64,000 nt of DNA from an uncultured Clostridia bacterium (lineage in GTDB: Bacteria > Bacillota > Clostridia > Oscillospirales > Oscillospiraceae): contig CAMVTO010000010.1 of assembly GCA_947170435.1 (NCBI GenBank), positions 30,454 to 94,453 of the forward strand, given 5' to 3'. This document shows positions 26,276 to 35,069 of the stretch, piece after piece. Under the pieces are notes generated by a model that was given only the letters and a program-made list of their open reading frames with translations, had not been told where the DNA came from and made no database searches. Made by a program: the position numbers and the translations under genes. How positions within the stretch are numbered: position 1 is the first letter of the stretch; each line of letters starts with the position of its first letter.

Positions 26276-27619
26276 ATGAACACGCCGATCTGCGACTTTG
26301 TGCGCGAATATGCGGCGAAGCAGCCGCTGCGGCTCCACATGCCGGGTCACAAGGGCATCGGACCGCTGGGCATTGAAGCGTTGGACATTACGGAGATTCC
26401 AGGTGCGGACGTGCTGTATGCCCCGGAAGGGATTATCGCGGCGAGCGAGGCCAACGCCGCCGCACTCTTCGACAGCGCCAAAACGCTCTACTCCACGGAA
26501 GGGTCTTCCCTTTGCATCCGCGCCATGCTCCGCCTCGCGCAGCTCTGGGCAAAGGTGCAGGGGCGCAAGCCGTTTATCCTTGCAGGGCGAAACGCTCACA
26601 AAACCTTTCTCTCTGCTGCGGCGCTGCTGGATATCGACGTGGAGTGGATCTTCTCCGAAGCATCCGGCGTCCTCTCCTGTTCCATTGATCCCGTTGAATT
26701 GGATCGCAAACTGTCAGACCTTGCTGATCCGCCTGTAGCAGTTTACATAACTTCTCCCGACTATCTGGGCAACCGCGCTGATATTGCCGCACTGTCGGAG
26801 GTCTGCCACCGACACGGTGTATTGTTGCTGACAGACAACGCCCACGGGGCGTATCTTCATTTTATGTCAACTCCGCAACATCCTCTGGACTTGGGCGCGG
26901 ATCTCTGCTGTGACAGCGCGCACAAGACGCTGGGCGTGCTGACCGGCGGCGCGTATCTGCACATTGCGAAATCCGCGCCGCAAGCGCTCTGCGACTTCGC
27001 CAATCGCGCCATGGAGCTGTTTGCCAGCACCAGTCCGTCGTATCTGATCCTACAATCGCTGGACGCGGCGAACGCGATGCTTGGCGGTAATTATGTCGAC
27101 TTGATTATGTCTACTTCAAAGCAGGTGGGCACGCTGCGCGCCGCTCTTGTTGTCGGCGGCTGGCAACTTGCAGGCGACGAACCGCTGAAGGTTACACTAT
27201 GCACCAAATCCCGCGGCTACACCGGCGGTGAGGTCGCTTCTCTGTTGGAGCAGCAAAACATCTACTGCGAGTTTTCCGATCCCGACAGTGTTGTTTTTAT
27301 GATAACTCCATCCGTGTCCGCTGACGCTTATACCAAGTTGCTCGCCGCCCTGCGTTCCATTCCGTGGCGCGAGGCGATCACAGTGCAGCCGCCGATCATC
27401 GGACGCCCAAAGCGCGTTCTCTCTCCCCGCGAGGCAATGCTCGCGCTGTCGGAAAAGCTGCCCGTCGAACAGTCGCTCGGGCGAGTGCTCGCCGCTCCCG
27501 GCGTCAGCTGCCCGCCCGCCGTGCCGATCCTCGTCTGCGGCGAGCAGATCGATGAGGCGGCGATCCGCGCGTTTCAATACTACGGGATCGAGCAGGTCGA
27601 CGTGACCTTTCAGCCATAA
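26276..27619 (+). CDS. Orn/Lys/Arg decarboxylase family PLP enzyme
   Basis: A 447-residue fold-type I PLP enzyme. The start MNTPICDFV, the RLHMPGHKG motif near residue 20, the LTDNAHGAYLHF cofactor region and CDSAHKTLGVLTGGAYLH, with the Schiff-base lysine, mark the family of lysine, ornithine or arginine decarboxylases lacking the N-terminal wing domain. Substrate cannot be told. The ATG at 26276 is four bases after the scfB stop with no strong ribosome site, so translation is probably coupled. Codon use is slightly less GC-biased than in the neighbours, and four copies of the GTNNACATAA motif lie within it. Confidence 0.88.
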   Translation: MNTPICDFVREYAAKQPLRLHMPGHKGIGPLGIEALDITEIPGADVLYAPEGIIAASEANAAALFDSAKTLYSTEGSSLCIRAMLRLAQLWAKVQGRKPFILAGRNAHKTFLSAAALLDIDVEWIFSEASGVLSCSIDPVELDRKLSDLADPPVAVYITSPDYLGNRADIAALSEVCHRHGVLLLTDNAHGAYLHFMSTPQHPLDLGADLCCDSAHKTLGVLTGGAYLHIAKSAPQALCDFANRAMELFASTSPSYLILQSLDAANAMLGGNYVDLIMSTSKQVGTLRAALVVGGWQLAGDEPLKVTLCTKSRGYTGGEVASLLEQQNIYCEFSDPDSVVFMITPSVSADAYTKLLAALRSIPWREAITVQPPIIGRPKRVLSPREAMLALSEKLPVEQSLGRVLAAPGVSCPPAVPILVCGEQIDEAAIRAFQYYGIEQVDVTFQP

Positions 27620-27621
27620 TG

Positions 27622-27652
27622 AAAAAGAGGCCTGCCACGCAGGTCTCTTTTT
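27622..27652. terminator. Bidirectional terminator between decarboxylase and FMN reductase
   Basis: AAAAAGAGGCCTGC, loop CAC, GCAGGTCTCTTTTT, with one mismatch. It separates two convergent genes; a GTNNACATAA copy begins at its end (27651). Confidence 0.8.
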
Positions 27653-27667
27653 ATGTTAACTCGCTAC

Positions 27668-28285
27668 TTATCGCACAAAGTGCGTAAAGATATGCTCTTC
27701 CTTCTTGGGCATGCCGTATTTTTCCTTGCCCAGCGCGATGGACTTCATCAGAAACGCCATGTTCCGCGCCAGCACGCGCATGGTCTGGAGGCCCTCGGCG
27801 TCCTGCTCCGCCTCGCCGGGAGCGCGGCCGTGGACGCTGTTCCAGTACTGGCTCGACGCGATAGGCATATTGGAGATGGTAAAGTATTTGTTCAGCGCGT
27901 CAAACGTGGCGCTGCACCCGCCTCGGCGGGCGACCGCCACCGACGCGCCGACCTTCATGGTCTTGTCGAAGTGCGTCGAATAAAAGAGCCGATCCAGGAA
28001 CGTCTCCAGCGTGCCGCTGGGCGAGGCGAAGTACACCGGCGACGCCACCACCAGACCGTCCGCCGCCTCAAACTTCGGCGCGGCCTCATTCACCGCGTCA
28101 TCGAAGATGCACTTGCCCGTGTTGGCGCAGGAATTGCACGCGATGCAGCCGCGGATCGCCTGACTGCCGATGCGCATCGTCTCAACCTCGACGCCCTCCT
28201 CGTTGAATACCTTTTCCATCTCGCGCAGCGCGATGGAGGTGTTGCCGTCAGGGCGCGGGCTGGCGTTGATCATCAATACCTTCAT
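27668..28285 (-). CDS. Flavodoxin-fold NAD(P)H-dependent FMN reductase
   Basis: A 205-residue protein of the NADPH-dependent FMN reductase/iron-sulfur flavoprotein type: phosphate-binding loop INASPRPDGNTSIALREM, a Cys cluster CIACNSCANTGKC (about residues 47-59), SPVYFASPSGTLETFLDRL and the Gly-rich VARRGGCSATFDAL. It probably moves electrons between NAD(P)H and flavin, possibly with a [4Fe-4S] centre. The start is one base after the copA stop (TAA A ATG), so it is co-transcribed and coupled with the copper pump. Confidence 0.87.
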   Translation of the reverse strand: MKVLMINASPRPDGNTSIALREMEKVFNEEGVEVETMRIGSQAIRGCIACNSCANTGKCIFDDAVNEAAPKFEAADGLVVASPVYFASPSGTLETFLDRLFYSTHFDKTMKVGASVAVARRGGCSATFDALNKYFTISNMPIASSQYWNSVHGRAPGEAEQDAEGLQTMRVLARNMAFLMKSIALGKEKYGMPKKEEHIFTHFVR

Positions 28286-28286
28286 T

Positions 28287-28502
28287 TTAATGCACCGCCG
28301 TAACCTTGTAGTCCTGTGCCTCGACCGCTGCCTTCAGCGTTTCGGCGTCCACCTTGCCATTGGTCTCAACGACGGCGGTGTTGCTCTCGTGGCTCGCGGT
28401 TGCGGAAACCACGCCCTCGACCGCCTCCAGCGCCTTCTTGACGCGCGCCTCGCAGTGCTGGCACATCATGCCCTCTACGTCCAGTGTGATCTTGTTCTCC
28501 AT
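28287..28502 (-). CDS. copZ: CopZ-like copper chaperone, possible internal translation product of copA
   Basis: Within copA, in the same frame, ATG at 28502 is preceded on the minus strand by AAAGGAGG (AGGAGG complement at 28511-28516) with 8-base spacing, as good as any start in the window. The product from here would be a 71-residue single HMA domain beginning MENKITLDVEGMMCQHC, the exact size and layout of a free CopZ chaperone. This suggests copA and copZ genes fused and the old copZ start survives. Whether it is used is not shown. Confidence 0.5.
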   Translation of the reverse strand: MENKITLDVEGMMCQHCEARVKKALEAVEGVVSATASHESNTAVVETNGKVDAETLKAAVEAQDYKVTAVH

Positions 28503-30818
28503 GATAGGTTCCTCCTTTTTCATTGCAGGCTCCGCCTGTAGTGTATGTGATTTGCGGGGTTTATCATGCTTGATATCATGCATGTTGAAGAGATTGAGCC
28601 GCAGCGCGTTGGTGACGACGCAGAAGCTGCTCAGACTCATTGCCGCCGCGCCGACCATCGGGTTGAGCGTCAGGCCAAGGCGCACAAACGCGCCCGCTGC
28701 CAGTGGTATACAAATCGCGTTATAGAAAAACGCCCAGAACAGGTTTTCATGAATGTTGCGCAGCGTTGCGCGGGAAAGGCGCACCGCAGCCGGCACGTCG
28801 GAAAGACGGCTCTTCATCAGCACCACGTCCGCCGCGTCGATGGCAACGTCTGTACCCGCGCCGATGGCGATGCCGATGTCCGCACGCTTAAGAGCCGGCG
28901 CGTCGTTGATGCCGTCGCCCACCATGGCAACCTTGCCCTGCTTTTGCAAGGCGCGAATGACCGCCTCCTTGCCGTCGGGCAGCACACCGGAGATCACCTC
29001 GTCCACCCCCGCCTGTTTGCCAATGGCTCGGGCGGTTCGCTCGTTGTCTCCGGTCAACATAACAACTCGTATTCCCATATTCTGTAATTCTCGAATCGCC
29101 TGCGGACTGTCCTCTTTCATCGTGTCCGCCACGGCGATCACGCCCAGCAGCGCGCCGTTACGGGTGAACAGCAGCGGTGTGCTGCCCTGCTCTGCAAGCG
29201 ACTCCGCTTGCACACGCACAGCGTTGGGCAGCGGCGTCTGCTCCGCGATATAGCTCAGACTCCCGCCCAGCAGTCCGGCCCCATCCAGCGTCGCCGTCAG
29301 GCCGTTGCCGGGCAGCGCCGCAAAGTCGATCACTTCAGCGGCTTTGATTCCCTTGCTCTCCGCCTCCCGCAGCACCGCTTTCGCCAGCGGATGCTCGCTT
29401 CTTGCTTCCAGCGATGCGGCAAGGCGCAGCAGCTCTGTCTCGCTGACGCCATCCGCAGGGACGAGCTTTGTCACCGTCGGCTCGCCGCGGGTGATGGTGC
29501 CGGTCTTGTCCAACGCCACGATGTCCACACGACCTGTCTCCTCCAGCGAAGCCGAGGTCTTGAACAGGACGCCGTGCTTGGCTCCTATGCCGTTGCCGAC
29601 CATGATTGCCACCGGTGTGGCAAGCCCCAGTGCGCAGGGGCAGGAGATCACCAGAACCGAAATCGCCCGCGCCAGCGCGTAGCCCACCGTCTGTCCCGCA
29701 AGGAGCCAGATCACAAACACAACCACGGCAATGCCGATGACCACCGGCACGAACACGCCGGATACGCGGTCGGCAATCTTCGCGATGGGCGCTTTGGTCG
29801 CCGCGGCGTCGCTGACCATTTTGATGATCTGCGAGAGGGTCGTATCCTCACCCACGCGGGAGGCTCTGCACTTGAGATAGCCGGACTGGTTTATGGTCGC
29901 CGCGGAGACCGCATCGCCCGTCTCCTTATCCACCGGGATGCTCTCGCCGGTGAGCGCCGCTTCATTGACCGCGCTCTCGCCCTCGACCACAACGCCGTCC
30001 ACCGGGATGCTCTCACCGGGTTTGACGGCGAACAGGTCACCGATTCGCACCTGCTCGATCGGCACCTCCGTCTCCACACCGTCGCGCAGCAGCACGGCGG
30101 TCTTGGGCGCGAGCTTCATAAGGCTCTTGAGCGCATCGGTGGTCTTTCCCTTAGAGCGCGCCTCCAGCATCTTACCGACAGTGATGAGCGTCACAATCAT
30201 GGCGGCGGATTCAAAGTAAAAGCTCGCGTGATAGCGCATCACGGCGGCAATGTCGCCGTCCACCACCGCGCGGGTCATGGCGAACAGCTCCCACACGCTC
30301 CACGCAAAGGATACGCCGCTGCCCATAGCAACGAGAGTATCCATGTTCGGCGCACCGTGGATAACGCTCTGAACGCCGCTGACAAAGAATTTCTTGTTGA
30401 TGAGCATAACCGTCGCCGCGAGAATCATCTGCACCAGGCCCTGCGCTACATGGTTATTATGAAACAACGCCGGCAGCGGCCAGCCCCACATGTGATGCCC
30501 CATCGAAACATACATCAGTGGCAGCAGCAGGCACAGCGACCAGATCAGGCGGCGCTTCAGCACCGGCGTCTCGCGGTCGGCCAGCGCATCCTCGTCATTG
30601 GACTCAGAAGCCTTCACCGCGTCCTTCGGGGACGCGCCGTAGCCGGCGTTCTCCACCGCCTTGACGATCTCTGCCGCTGAAGCTGTACCCTCGACGCCCA
30701 TGGAATTGGTGAGCAGGCTCACGGCACAGCTCGTTACCCCCGGCACCGCGGACACCGCCTTCTCCACCCGTGCCTGACAGGCAGCACAGCTCATGCCCGT
30801 TACATTGTACTGTTCCAT
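28287..30818 (-). CDS. copA: Copper-exporting P1B-type ATPase with C-terminal CopZ-like domain
   Basis: An 843-residue P-type ATPase. N-terminal HMA domain with GMSCAAC (Cys11, Cys14); membrane helices; ALTGES actuator loop; CPC metal site in SCPCALGLATP (near 391); phosphorylation motif DKTGT (near 437); HP motif EHPLAKAVL; and GDGINDAPAL. These residues mark Cu+ export. After the last helix a linker of about 30 residues leads to a second HMA domain with GMMCQHCEARVKKA (near 784), unusual at this end. The last 71 residues are preceded in frame by a strong ribosome site and ATG. The ATG at 30818 follows GGAGAATGCT. No CopY or CsoR gene or operator is recognised nearby. Confidence 0.95.
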   Translation of the reverse strand: MEQYNVTGMSCAACQARVEKAVSAVPGVTSCAVSLLTNSMGVEGTASAAEIVKAVENAGYGASPKDAVKASESNDEDALADRETPVLKRRLIWSLCLLLPLMYVSMGHHMWGWPLPALFHNNHVAQGLVQMILAATVMLINKKFFVSGVQSVIHGAPNMDTLVAMGSGVSFAWSVWELFAMTRAVVDGDIAAVMRYHASFYFESAAMIVTLITVGKMLEARSKGKTTDALKSLMKLAPKTAVLLRDGVETEVPIEQVRIGDLFAVKPGESIPVDGVVVEGESAVNEAALTGESIPVDKETGDAVSAATINQSGYLKCRASRVGEDTTLSQIIKMVSDAAATKAPIAKIADRVSGVFVPVVIGIAVVVFVIWLLAGQTVGYALARAISVLVISCPCALGLATPVAIMVGNGIGAKHGVLFKTSASLEETGRVDIVALDKTGTITRGEPTVTKLVPADGVSETELLRLAASLEARSEHPLAKAVLREAESKGIKAAEVIDFAALPGNGLTATLDGAGLLGGSLSYIAEQTPLPNAVRVQAESLAEQGSTPLLFTRNGALLGVIAVADTMKEDSPQAIRELQNMGIRVVMLTGDNERTARAIGKQAGVDEVISGVLPDGKEAVIRALQKQGKVAMVGDGINDAPALKRADIGIAIGAGTDVAIDAADVVLMKSRLSDVPAAVRLSRATLRNIHENLFWAFFYNAICIPLAAGAFVRLGLTLNPMVGAAAMSLSSFCVVTNALRLNLFNMHDIKHDKPRKSHTLQAEPAMKKEEPIMENKITLDVEGMMCQHCEARVKKALEAVEGVVSATASHESNTAVVETNGKVDAETLKAAVEAQDYKVTAVH

Positions 30819-30863
30819 AGCATTCTCCGAAAAACCTATCTTTCCAATATGCTTATCATGCGC

Positions 30864-30896
30864 AAAACAGGCGCTGCCCATGCAAGACAGCGCCTG
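30864..30896 (-). terminator. Terminator of the long methyltransferase-EFR1 operon
   Basis: On the minus strand, CAGGCGCTG, an 11-base loop, CAGCGCCTG, then TTTTGCG. It lies between the EFR1 gene and copA. Confidence 0.75.
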
Positions 30897-30913
30897 CAAG
30901 AATCATTTCTAGA

Positions 30914-31732
30914 TTATGTAAACCATTCAACCTTTGCCCGACGCTGGAAATTCTGCTCCAGCATCGCCTTATGGGAGAGAAACGCCTCATCGTCAAAATA
31001 CTTTGCACCCATCGGGCACTCACGCACGCAGGCATGGCACTTGATGCACAGCCCCGGCACGCTGCTCACGTCCTGCGGATCAATGGAGCCCAACGGACAA
31101 ACTGCCACGCAGACACCGCATTGGATACAGTCCTCAGACGTTTTCGGCTTCGCCTTGAGGAAGTTCTTCGGCTCGCCGTCCACGCCCTTTGGCACATAGT
31201 ACGGTGCGTCCGCGTCCCCCGGCACCTCCGGCGGCGCGGGAATCTCATTGGCCTTGGCAATGCGCGCAGCCACCGCCGCACCCAGCTTGGCAAGCTCCGC
31301 AAAATCGTCCGAATCGGGGCGTCCCGCCGCCAGCGTATCGGAGAAGACATGGCGGCACGCAAACGCGCCCGCGCCGACGGTATGGAACCCGTCATCGGCA
31401 AGGCAGGCGCAAAGCTCGGCGAGCGAGTGGTCAAATGCGCGGTTGCCGAACGTTACCAGCGCCACCGCCATCGCTCCGTTGCCGTGGATGCGCTCCTTCC
31501 AATAGGGCAACAGCTTATTCGGCAGCTTGCCCGCATAGGTGGGGCTGCCGCAGATCACCAGATCGCCCTCCGCAAAGGAGCGGTCCTCCTCGCGCATCGC
31601 AGGAAGCGTTATGTCAACCGTTTCCAAGGGCACCTCAAAGCTCTGGGCGAGTGCGTCCGCCAGCGTGGTCACCAGCTTGCGCGTCGACCCGGCGGGGCTG
31701 AAATACAGCGCATAGACCTTGTTGATATTCAT
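30914..31732 (-). CDS. EFR1-type flavodoxin-ferredoxin fusion
   Basis: A 272-residue protein: residues 1-160 are flavodoxin-like (ALYFSPAGSTRKLVTTLADAL, VICGSPTYAGKLPNKLLPYW, ALVTFGNRAFDHSLAEL) and the C-terminal part is a 2x[4Fe-4S] ferredoxin (CIQCGVCVAVCP, CIKCHACVRECP). This matches EFR1-type proteins of anaerobic Firmicutes, presumed flavin/Fe-S electron carriers. The start overlaps the preceding small gene by four bases (ATGA), so the two are coupled. The stop codon lies inside a GTNNACATAA copy. Confidence 0.87.
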   Translation of the reverse strand: MNINKVYALYFSPAGSTRKLVTTLADALAQSFEVPLETVDITLPAMREEDRSFAEGDLVICGSPTYAGKLPNKLLPYWKERIHGNGAMAVALVTFGNRAFDHSLAELCACLADDGFHTVGAGAFACRHVFSDTLAAGRPDSDDFAELAKLGAAVAARIAKANEIPAPPEVPGDADAPYYVPKGVDGEPKNFLKAKPKTSEDCIQCGVCVAVCPLGSIDPQDVSSVPGLCIKCHACVRECPMGAKYFDDEAFLSHKAMLEQNFQRRAKVEWFT

Positions 31733-31941
31733 AGCTGAAAATCCTCCGGGCTGTACTTGCCGTTTTCCAGCGGTGCCGGACGCGGCGGCACGCGCCGCAG
31801 CGGATCATAGGCGAAGCGAAAGCAATGTCCGCCCGCGTCCACGATGCCCTTGCGCTCGCAGGCCACCTCGGTGTCGCTGATCGTTGCGCCGTGAACACAG
31901 TAGGCGCAGCGCTTTTCCATATTTTTGCGGAACAGGTCCAT
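31729..31941 (-). CDS. Small four-cysteine protein of unknown function
   Basis: A 70-residue protein with CAYC (Cys12, Cys15), Cys28 and Cys40, which could form a zinc ribbon or hold an Fe-S cluster, followed by a Pro/Arg-rich tail (RRVPPRPAPLENG). I recognise no characterised family. The start has AGGAGG eight bases upstream, an excellent site, and the end overlaps the EFR1 gene, so it is a genuine gene and perhaps a partner of that redox protein. Confidence 0.8.
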   Translation of the reverse strand: MDLFRKNMEKRCAYCVHGATISDTEVACERKGIVDAGGHCFRFAYDPLRRVPPRPAPLENGKYSPEDFQL

Positions 31942-31954
31942 TGTGGCCGCCTCC

Positions 31955-34255
31955 TCACATCGCCAGCAGCGTCAGCTTGTCGTCCTCCATCACGGCCTTG
32001 AGCTGCGTGACGGGGTTTTCGTAGGAGTCGATGATCTTCGCCGCCATGACGTCCTCCAGCTCCTTCTGGATGGTGCGGCGCAGATTGCGCGCGCCATAGG
32101 TCTGGGAGAACGACTTCTTGACCAGATACTCCACCACCGCGTCGTCGTAGGAGAAGTGCAGGCTCTTGTCCTCCAGACTGGAGCGCAATTCCTCCAGCAT
32201 GATGCGGGCAATATCGGTGAAGTTCGCCTCGTCAAGACGGTTGAAGCAGATGATCTCGTCAATGCGGTTGATAAATTCAGGGCGCAGGAACTCATTGAGC
32301 GCCTTCATGGCGCGATCCTTATTCTGCTCGTTCATCGTCATGCCGAAGCCCAGCGAACCGCCCTTGCGGTCGCTGCCGGCGTTGGAGGTCATGACGATGA
32401 CGGTGTTTTCAAAGTTGACCTTACGGCCATGGGCGTCGGTGATCTCACCGTCGTCAAGGATTTGCAGCAGGATATTCAACACGTCCGGGTGCGCTTTCTC
32501 GATCTCATCGAAGAGGATCACGGCATAGGGCTTGCGGCGGATCTTTTCGGTGAGTTGTCCCGCCTCGTCGTAGCCGACGTACCCCGGCGGCGAGCCAACG
32601 ATGCGTGACACAGAGTGCTTCTCCATGAACTCGGACATATCGAGCCGGATCAACGAATCCGGGGAATTGAAGAGATCCTGCGCAAGCTGCTTGACCAGTT
32701 CGGTCTTGCCGACGCCGGTAGGCCCGACAAAGATAAAGCTGACCGGCTTATGCTTGGGCGAGATACCCACGCGATTGCGGCGAATGGCGGCGCTGACCGC
32801 CTCGATGGCCTCGTCCTGTCCGACAACGTGCTCACGCAGACGCTTGTCGAGCTCACTGAGGCGCTTGAATTCATCCTCGCGGATGCGGCTGGCGGGAATC
32901 TTGGTCCACAGCTCGATGACGCGGGCGAGGTTGTCCATGGTGAGCGTCGGGTCGCCGTCCTTGCACAACCCGTCGAACTCCGCGTTGAGCTGGATCACAT
33001 GGCTGCGGATCTCTGCGAGGCGCGCAAAATCGGTGTTCTCGGTGTCGCTCTCGAGCAGCTCGCGCTCTTTTTCGAGGTCGTCGATCTCGCGGCGCAGCTC
33101 CATGCGGCGGTTGATGTTCTTGTCGTGGAGATTGAGGTCGGAGCAGGCCTCGTCAATGAGGTCAATGGCCTTATCCGGCAGGAAACGATCCGTGATATAG
33201 CGCTCGGAGAGCAGCACCGCCTGGCGCAGAATCCCCTCGGGAATCTTTACGCCGTGGAAGGTCTCGTAGTAGTGCGCGATGCCCTTGAGAATTTTGATCG
33301 TATCCTCCTCGTTGGGTTCGTTGACCGTGACGGGCTGGAACCGGCGCTCGAGCGCCGTGTCCTTCTCAATATGCTTGCGGTATTCGGTGAAGGTCGTCGC
33401 GCCGATGACCTGAATCTCACCGCGGGAGAGTGCGGGCTTCAAGATGTTCGCCGCGTTCATGCTGCCCTCGGCGTCGCCTGCGCCGACAATGTTATGTACC
33501 TCGTCGATGACGAGGATCACGTTGCCGGTCTTGCGGATTTCTTCGATCAGGCCCTTCATGCGGCTTTCAAACTGGCCGCGGAACTGCGTGCCCGCCACCA
33601 ACGCGGTGAGGTCGAGCAGATACACTTCCTTGCTGCGCAGCTTAAACGGCACCTCGCCTGCGGCAATGCGCTGGGCAAGGCCCTCCGCAATGGCGGTCTT
33701 GCCGACGCCCGGCTCGCCGATCAGGCAGGGATTGTTCTTCTGGCGGCGGTTCAGGATCTGCACAACGCGCTCGATCTCCTCGGCACGGCCGATGACCGCG
33801 TCCAGCTCGCCCTTGCGGGCGCGGGCAGAGAGATTGATGCAATAGCTGTCGAGGAATTTGTGCTTCTTTTCGCCCTTCTTTTCCCCGCGGCTGGGGCGCT
33901 GCTGCGATTCCCCGTCACTGCTCTGTCCCTCGGACGCAGCGGGCGTTCCGCCGCCGAAGAGTCGGTTGAGAAACGGGAACGTGGCAGTCTTGCCCTCTTC
34001 CTCGTCAAGGTTGTCGTCTTCAATATTCTCCAGATTCTCCGCGCCGCCAAAGGCTCCGAGCATCTCGTTGGAGATGGCGTCCAGGTCTTCGTCGGTGAGG
34101 CCCATGCGGCGCATGACCTCATCGACCTGCGGCAGCCCCGCCTTCTTGGCGCAGCTCAGGCACAGGCCCTCGTTGATGTTTTTGCCATCCTCCATGCGGG
34201 TCAGAAACACGACCGCGACGTTTTTCTTACATCTGGAACAAAGTTGTGGCTGCAT
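31955..34255 (-). CDS. ClpE-like AAA+ unfoldase with N-terminal zinc finger
   Basis: A 766-residue Hsp100 protein. Instead of Clp_N repeats it starts with a four-Cys zinc motif (Cys6, Cys9, Cys32, Cys35), as in ClpE, then a disordered acidic/Gln-rich linker to about residue 135. Two AAA modules follow: Walker A GEPGVGKTAIAEGL and GPTGVGKTELVKQL, Walker B LVIDEVHNIVG and VILFDEIEKAHPD, separated by a short coiled middle domain. An LGF tripeptide near residue 640 fits the ClpP-docking loop, so it should feed substrates to ClpP. The start has GGAGGAAAT upstream. No CtsR box is recognised; it is embedded in a long operon. Confidence 0.9.
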   Translation of the reverse strand: MQPQLCSRCKKNVAVVFLTRMEDGKNINEGLCLSCAKKAGLPQVDEVMRRMGLTDEDLDAISNEMLGAFGGAENLENIEDDNLDEEEGKTATFPFLNRLFGGGTPAASEGQSSDGESQQRPSRGEKKGEKKHKFLDSYCINLSARARKGELDAVIGRAEEIERVVQILNRRQKNNPCLIGEPGVGKTAIAEGLAQRIAAGEVPFKLRSKEVYLLDLTALVAGTQFRGQFESRMKGLIEEIRKTGNVILVIDEVHNIVGAGDAEGSMNAANILKPALSRGEIQVIGATTFTEYRKHIEKDTALERRFQPVTVNEPNEEDTIKILKGIAHYYETFHGVKIPEGILRQAVLLSERYITDRFLPDKAIDLIDEACSDLNLHDKNINRRMELRREIDDLEKERELLESDTENTDFARLAEIRSHVIQLNAEFDGLCKDGDPTLTMDNLARVIELWTKIPASRIREDEFKRLSELDKRLREHVVGQDEAIEAVSAAIRRNRVGISPKHKPVSFIFVGPTGVGKTELVKQLAQDLFNSPDSLIRLDMSEFMEKHSVSRIVGSPPGYVGYDEAGQLTEKIRRKPYAVILFDEIEKAHPDVLNILLQILDDGEITDAHGRKVNFENTVIVMTSNAGSDRKGGSLGFGMTMNEQNKDRAMKALNEFLRPEFINRIDEIICFNRLDEANFTDIARIMLEELRSSLEDKSLHFSYDDAVVEYLVKKSFSQTYGARNLRRTIQKELEDVMAAKIIDSYENPVTQLKAVMEDDKLTLLAM

Positions 34256-34276
34256 ACTGGTATTTCCTCCGTTGGA

Positions 34277-35002
34277 TTACGCTTCATGCGTATAAGATGA
34301 GATCAGCTCAACCGGTGAATGGTTGAGGAAAAAGGAGAGCAAATAGGTGTCCTCCGCGTGCTCGGTGATGACCTTCACGCCGAAATGATAACCGAGATAG
34401 GCCACCACATAGATCAGCGCCGCCGCTTCCAGCAGTCCGAGAGCTGCGCCGCCGACGCCGTTGACCGTGCCGAGCACCGGCAGATCGAAGACGTGGTCAA
34501 CGACCTTGACCAGCAGCCGCAGCACCACCAGCAGCACGACGTACAGCACCAGCGTCAGCACCGCGTGTACCGCGCCGGACACCGTCGCGCGTACGGTAGC
34601 GGAGATCGCGCTGCGGAAGGTATCCGCCGCCTTCTCCTTCGCCGTGCCGGTCAGGTTGCTCAGCGTACCGGACAAGCTGTCCAGCGCTCCCGTCGGCAGA
34701 TGGTTATCCTCCAGCAGCTTTTCCAGCGCACTGCGGTTTTCAGCCGCCGTTCTGGTCTTGTCGGCCTCCGCCGCGTCCAGCTCGCGGGTAAACTCGCTCA
34801 CAATGGCGTTTTCCACCTTCGGCGCGATAAAATCCGTCAGTGGCTCGGCCAGGCGATTTGCCAGCAACACCGCGCCAACCATCGCCGCAACGACGACAAC
34901 CAGCCCCATCAGGCTCTTAAAAAGCCCACGCTTGGCACCGATCAGCGCCCCAATAAGCAATACTGCGACAAGAACGCCGTCGACGATAATTGCATTATCC
35001 AT
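34277..35002 (-). CDS. CvpA family membrane protein
   Basis: A 241-residue protein with four predicted membrane helices: two near the N-terminus (IIVDGVLVAVLLIGALIGAKRGLFKSLMG is the CvpA signature region), a soluble helical segment of about 90 residues, then two more (VHAVLTLVLYVVLLVVLRLL, GLLEAAALIYVVAYLGYHFG). CvpA proteins are linked to colicin V production and envelope stress in other bacteria; the role here is unknown. The ATG at 35002 follows AAAAAGGAGACAG. Lies upstream of the ClpE-like gene. Confidence 0.85.
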   Translation of the reverse strand: MDNAIIVDGVLVAVLLIGALIGAKRGLFKSLMGLVVVVAAMVGAVLLANRLAEPLTDFIAPKVENAIVSEFTRELDAAEADKTRTAAENRSALEKLLEDNHLPTGALDSLSGTLSNLTGTAKEKAADTFRSAISATVRATVSGAVHAVLTLVLYVVLLVVLRLLVKVVDHVFDLPVLGTVNGVGGAALGLLEAAALIYVVAYLGYHFGVKVITEHAEDTYLLSFFLNHSPVELISSYTHEA

Positions 35003-35069
35003 GTTTCTGTCTCCTTTTTCAAGTAAAAATGATTGCATACAAAGGATATTTACGGAACGTTCATATTTG

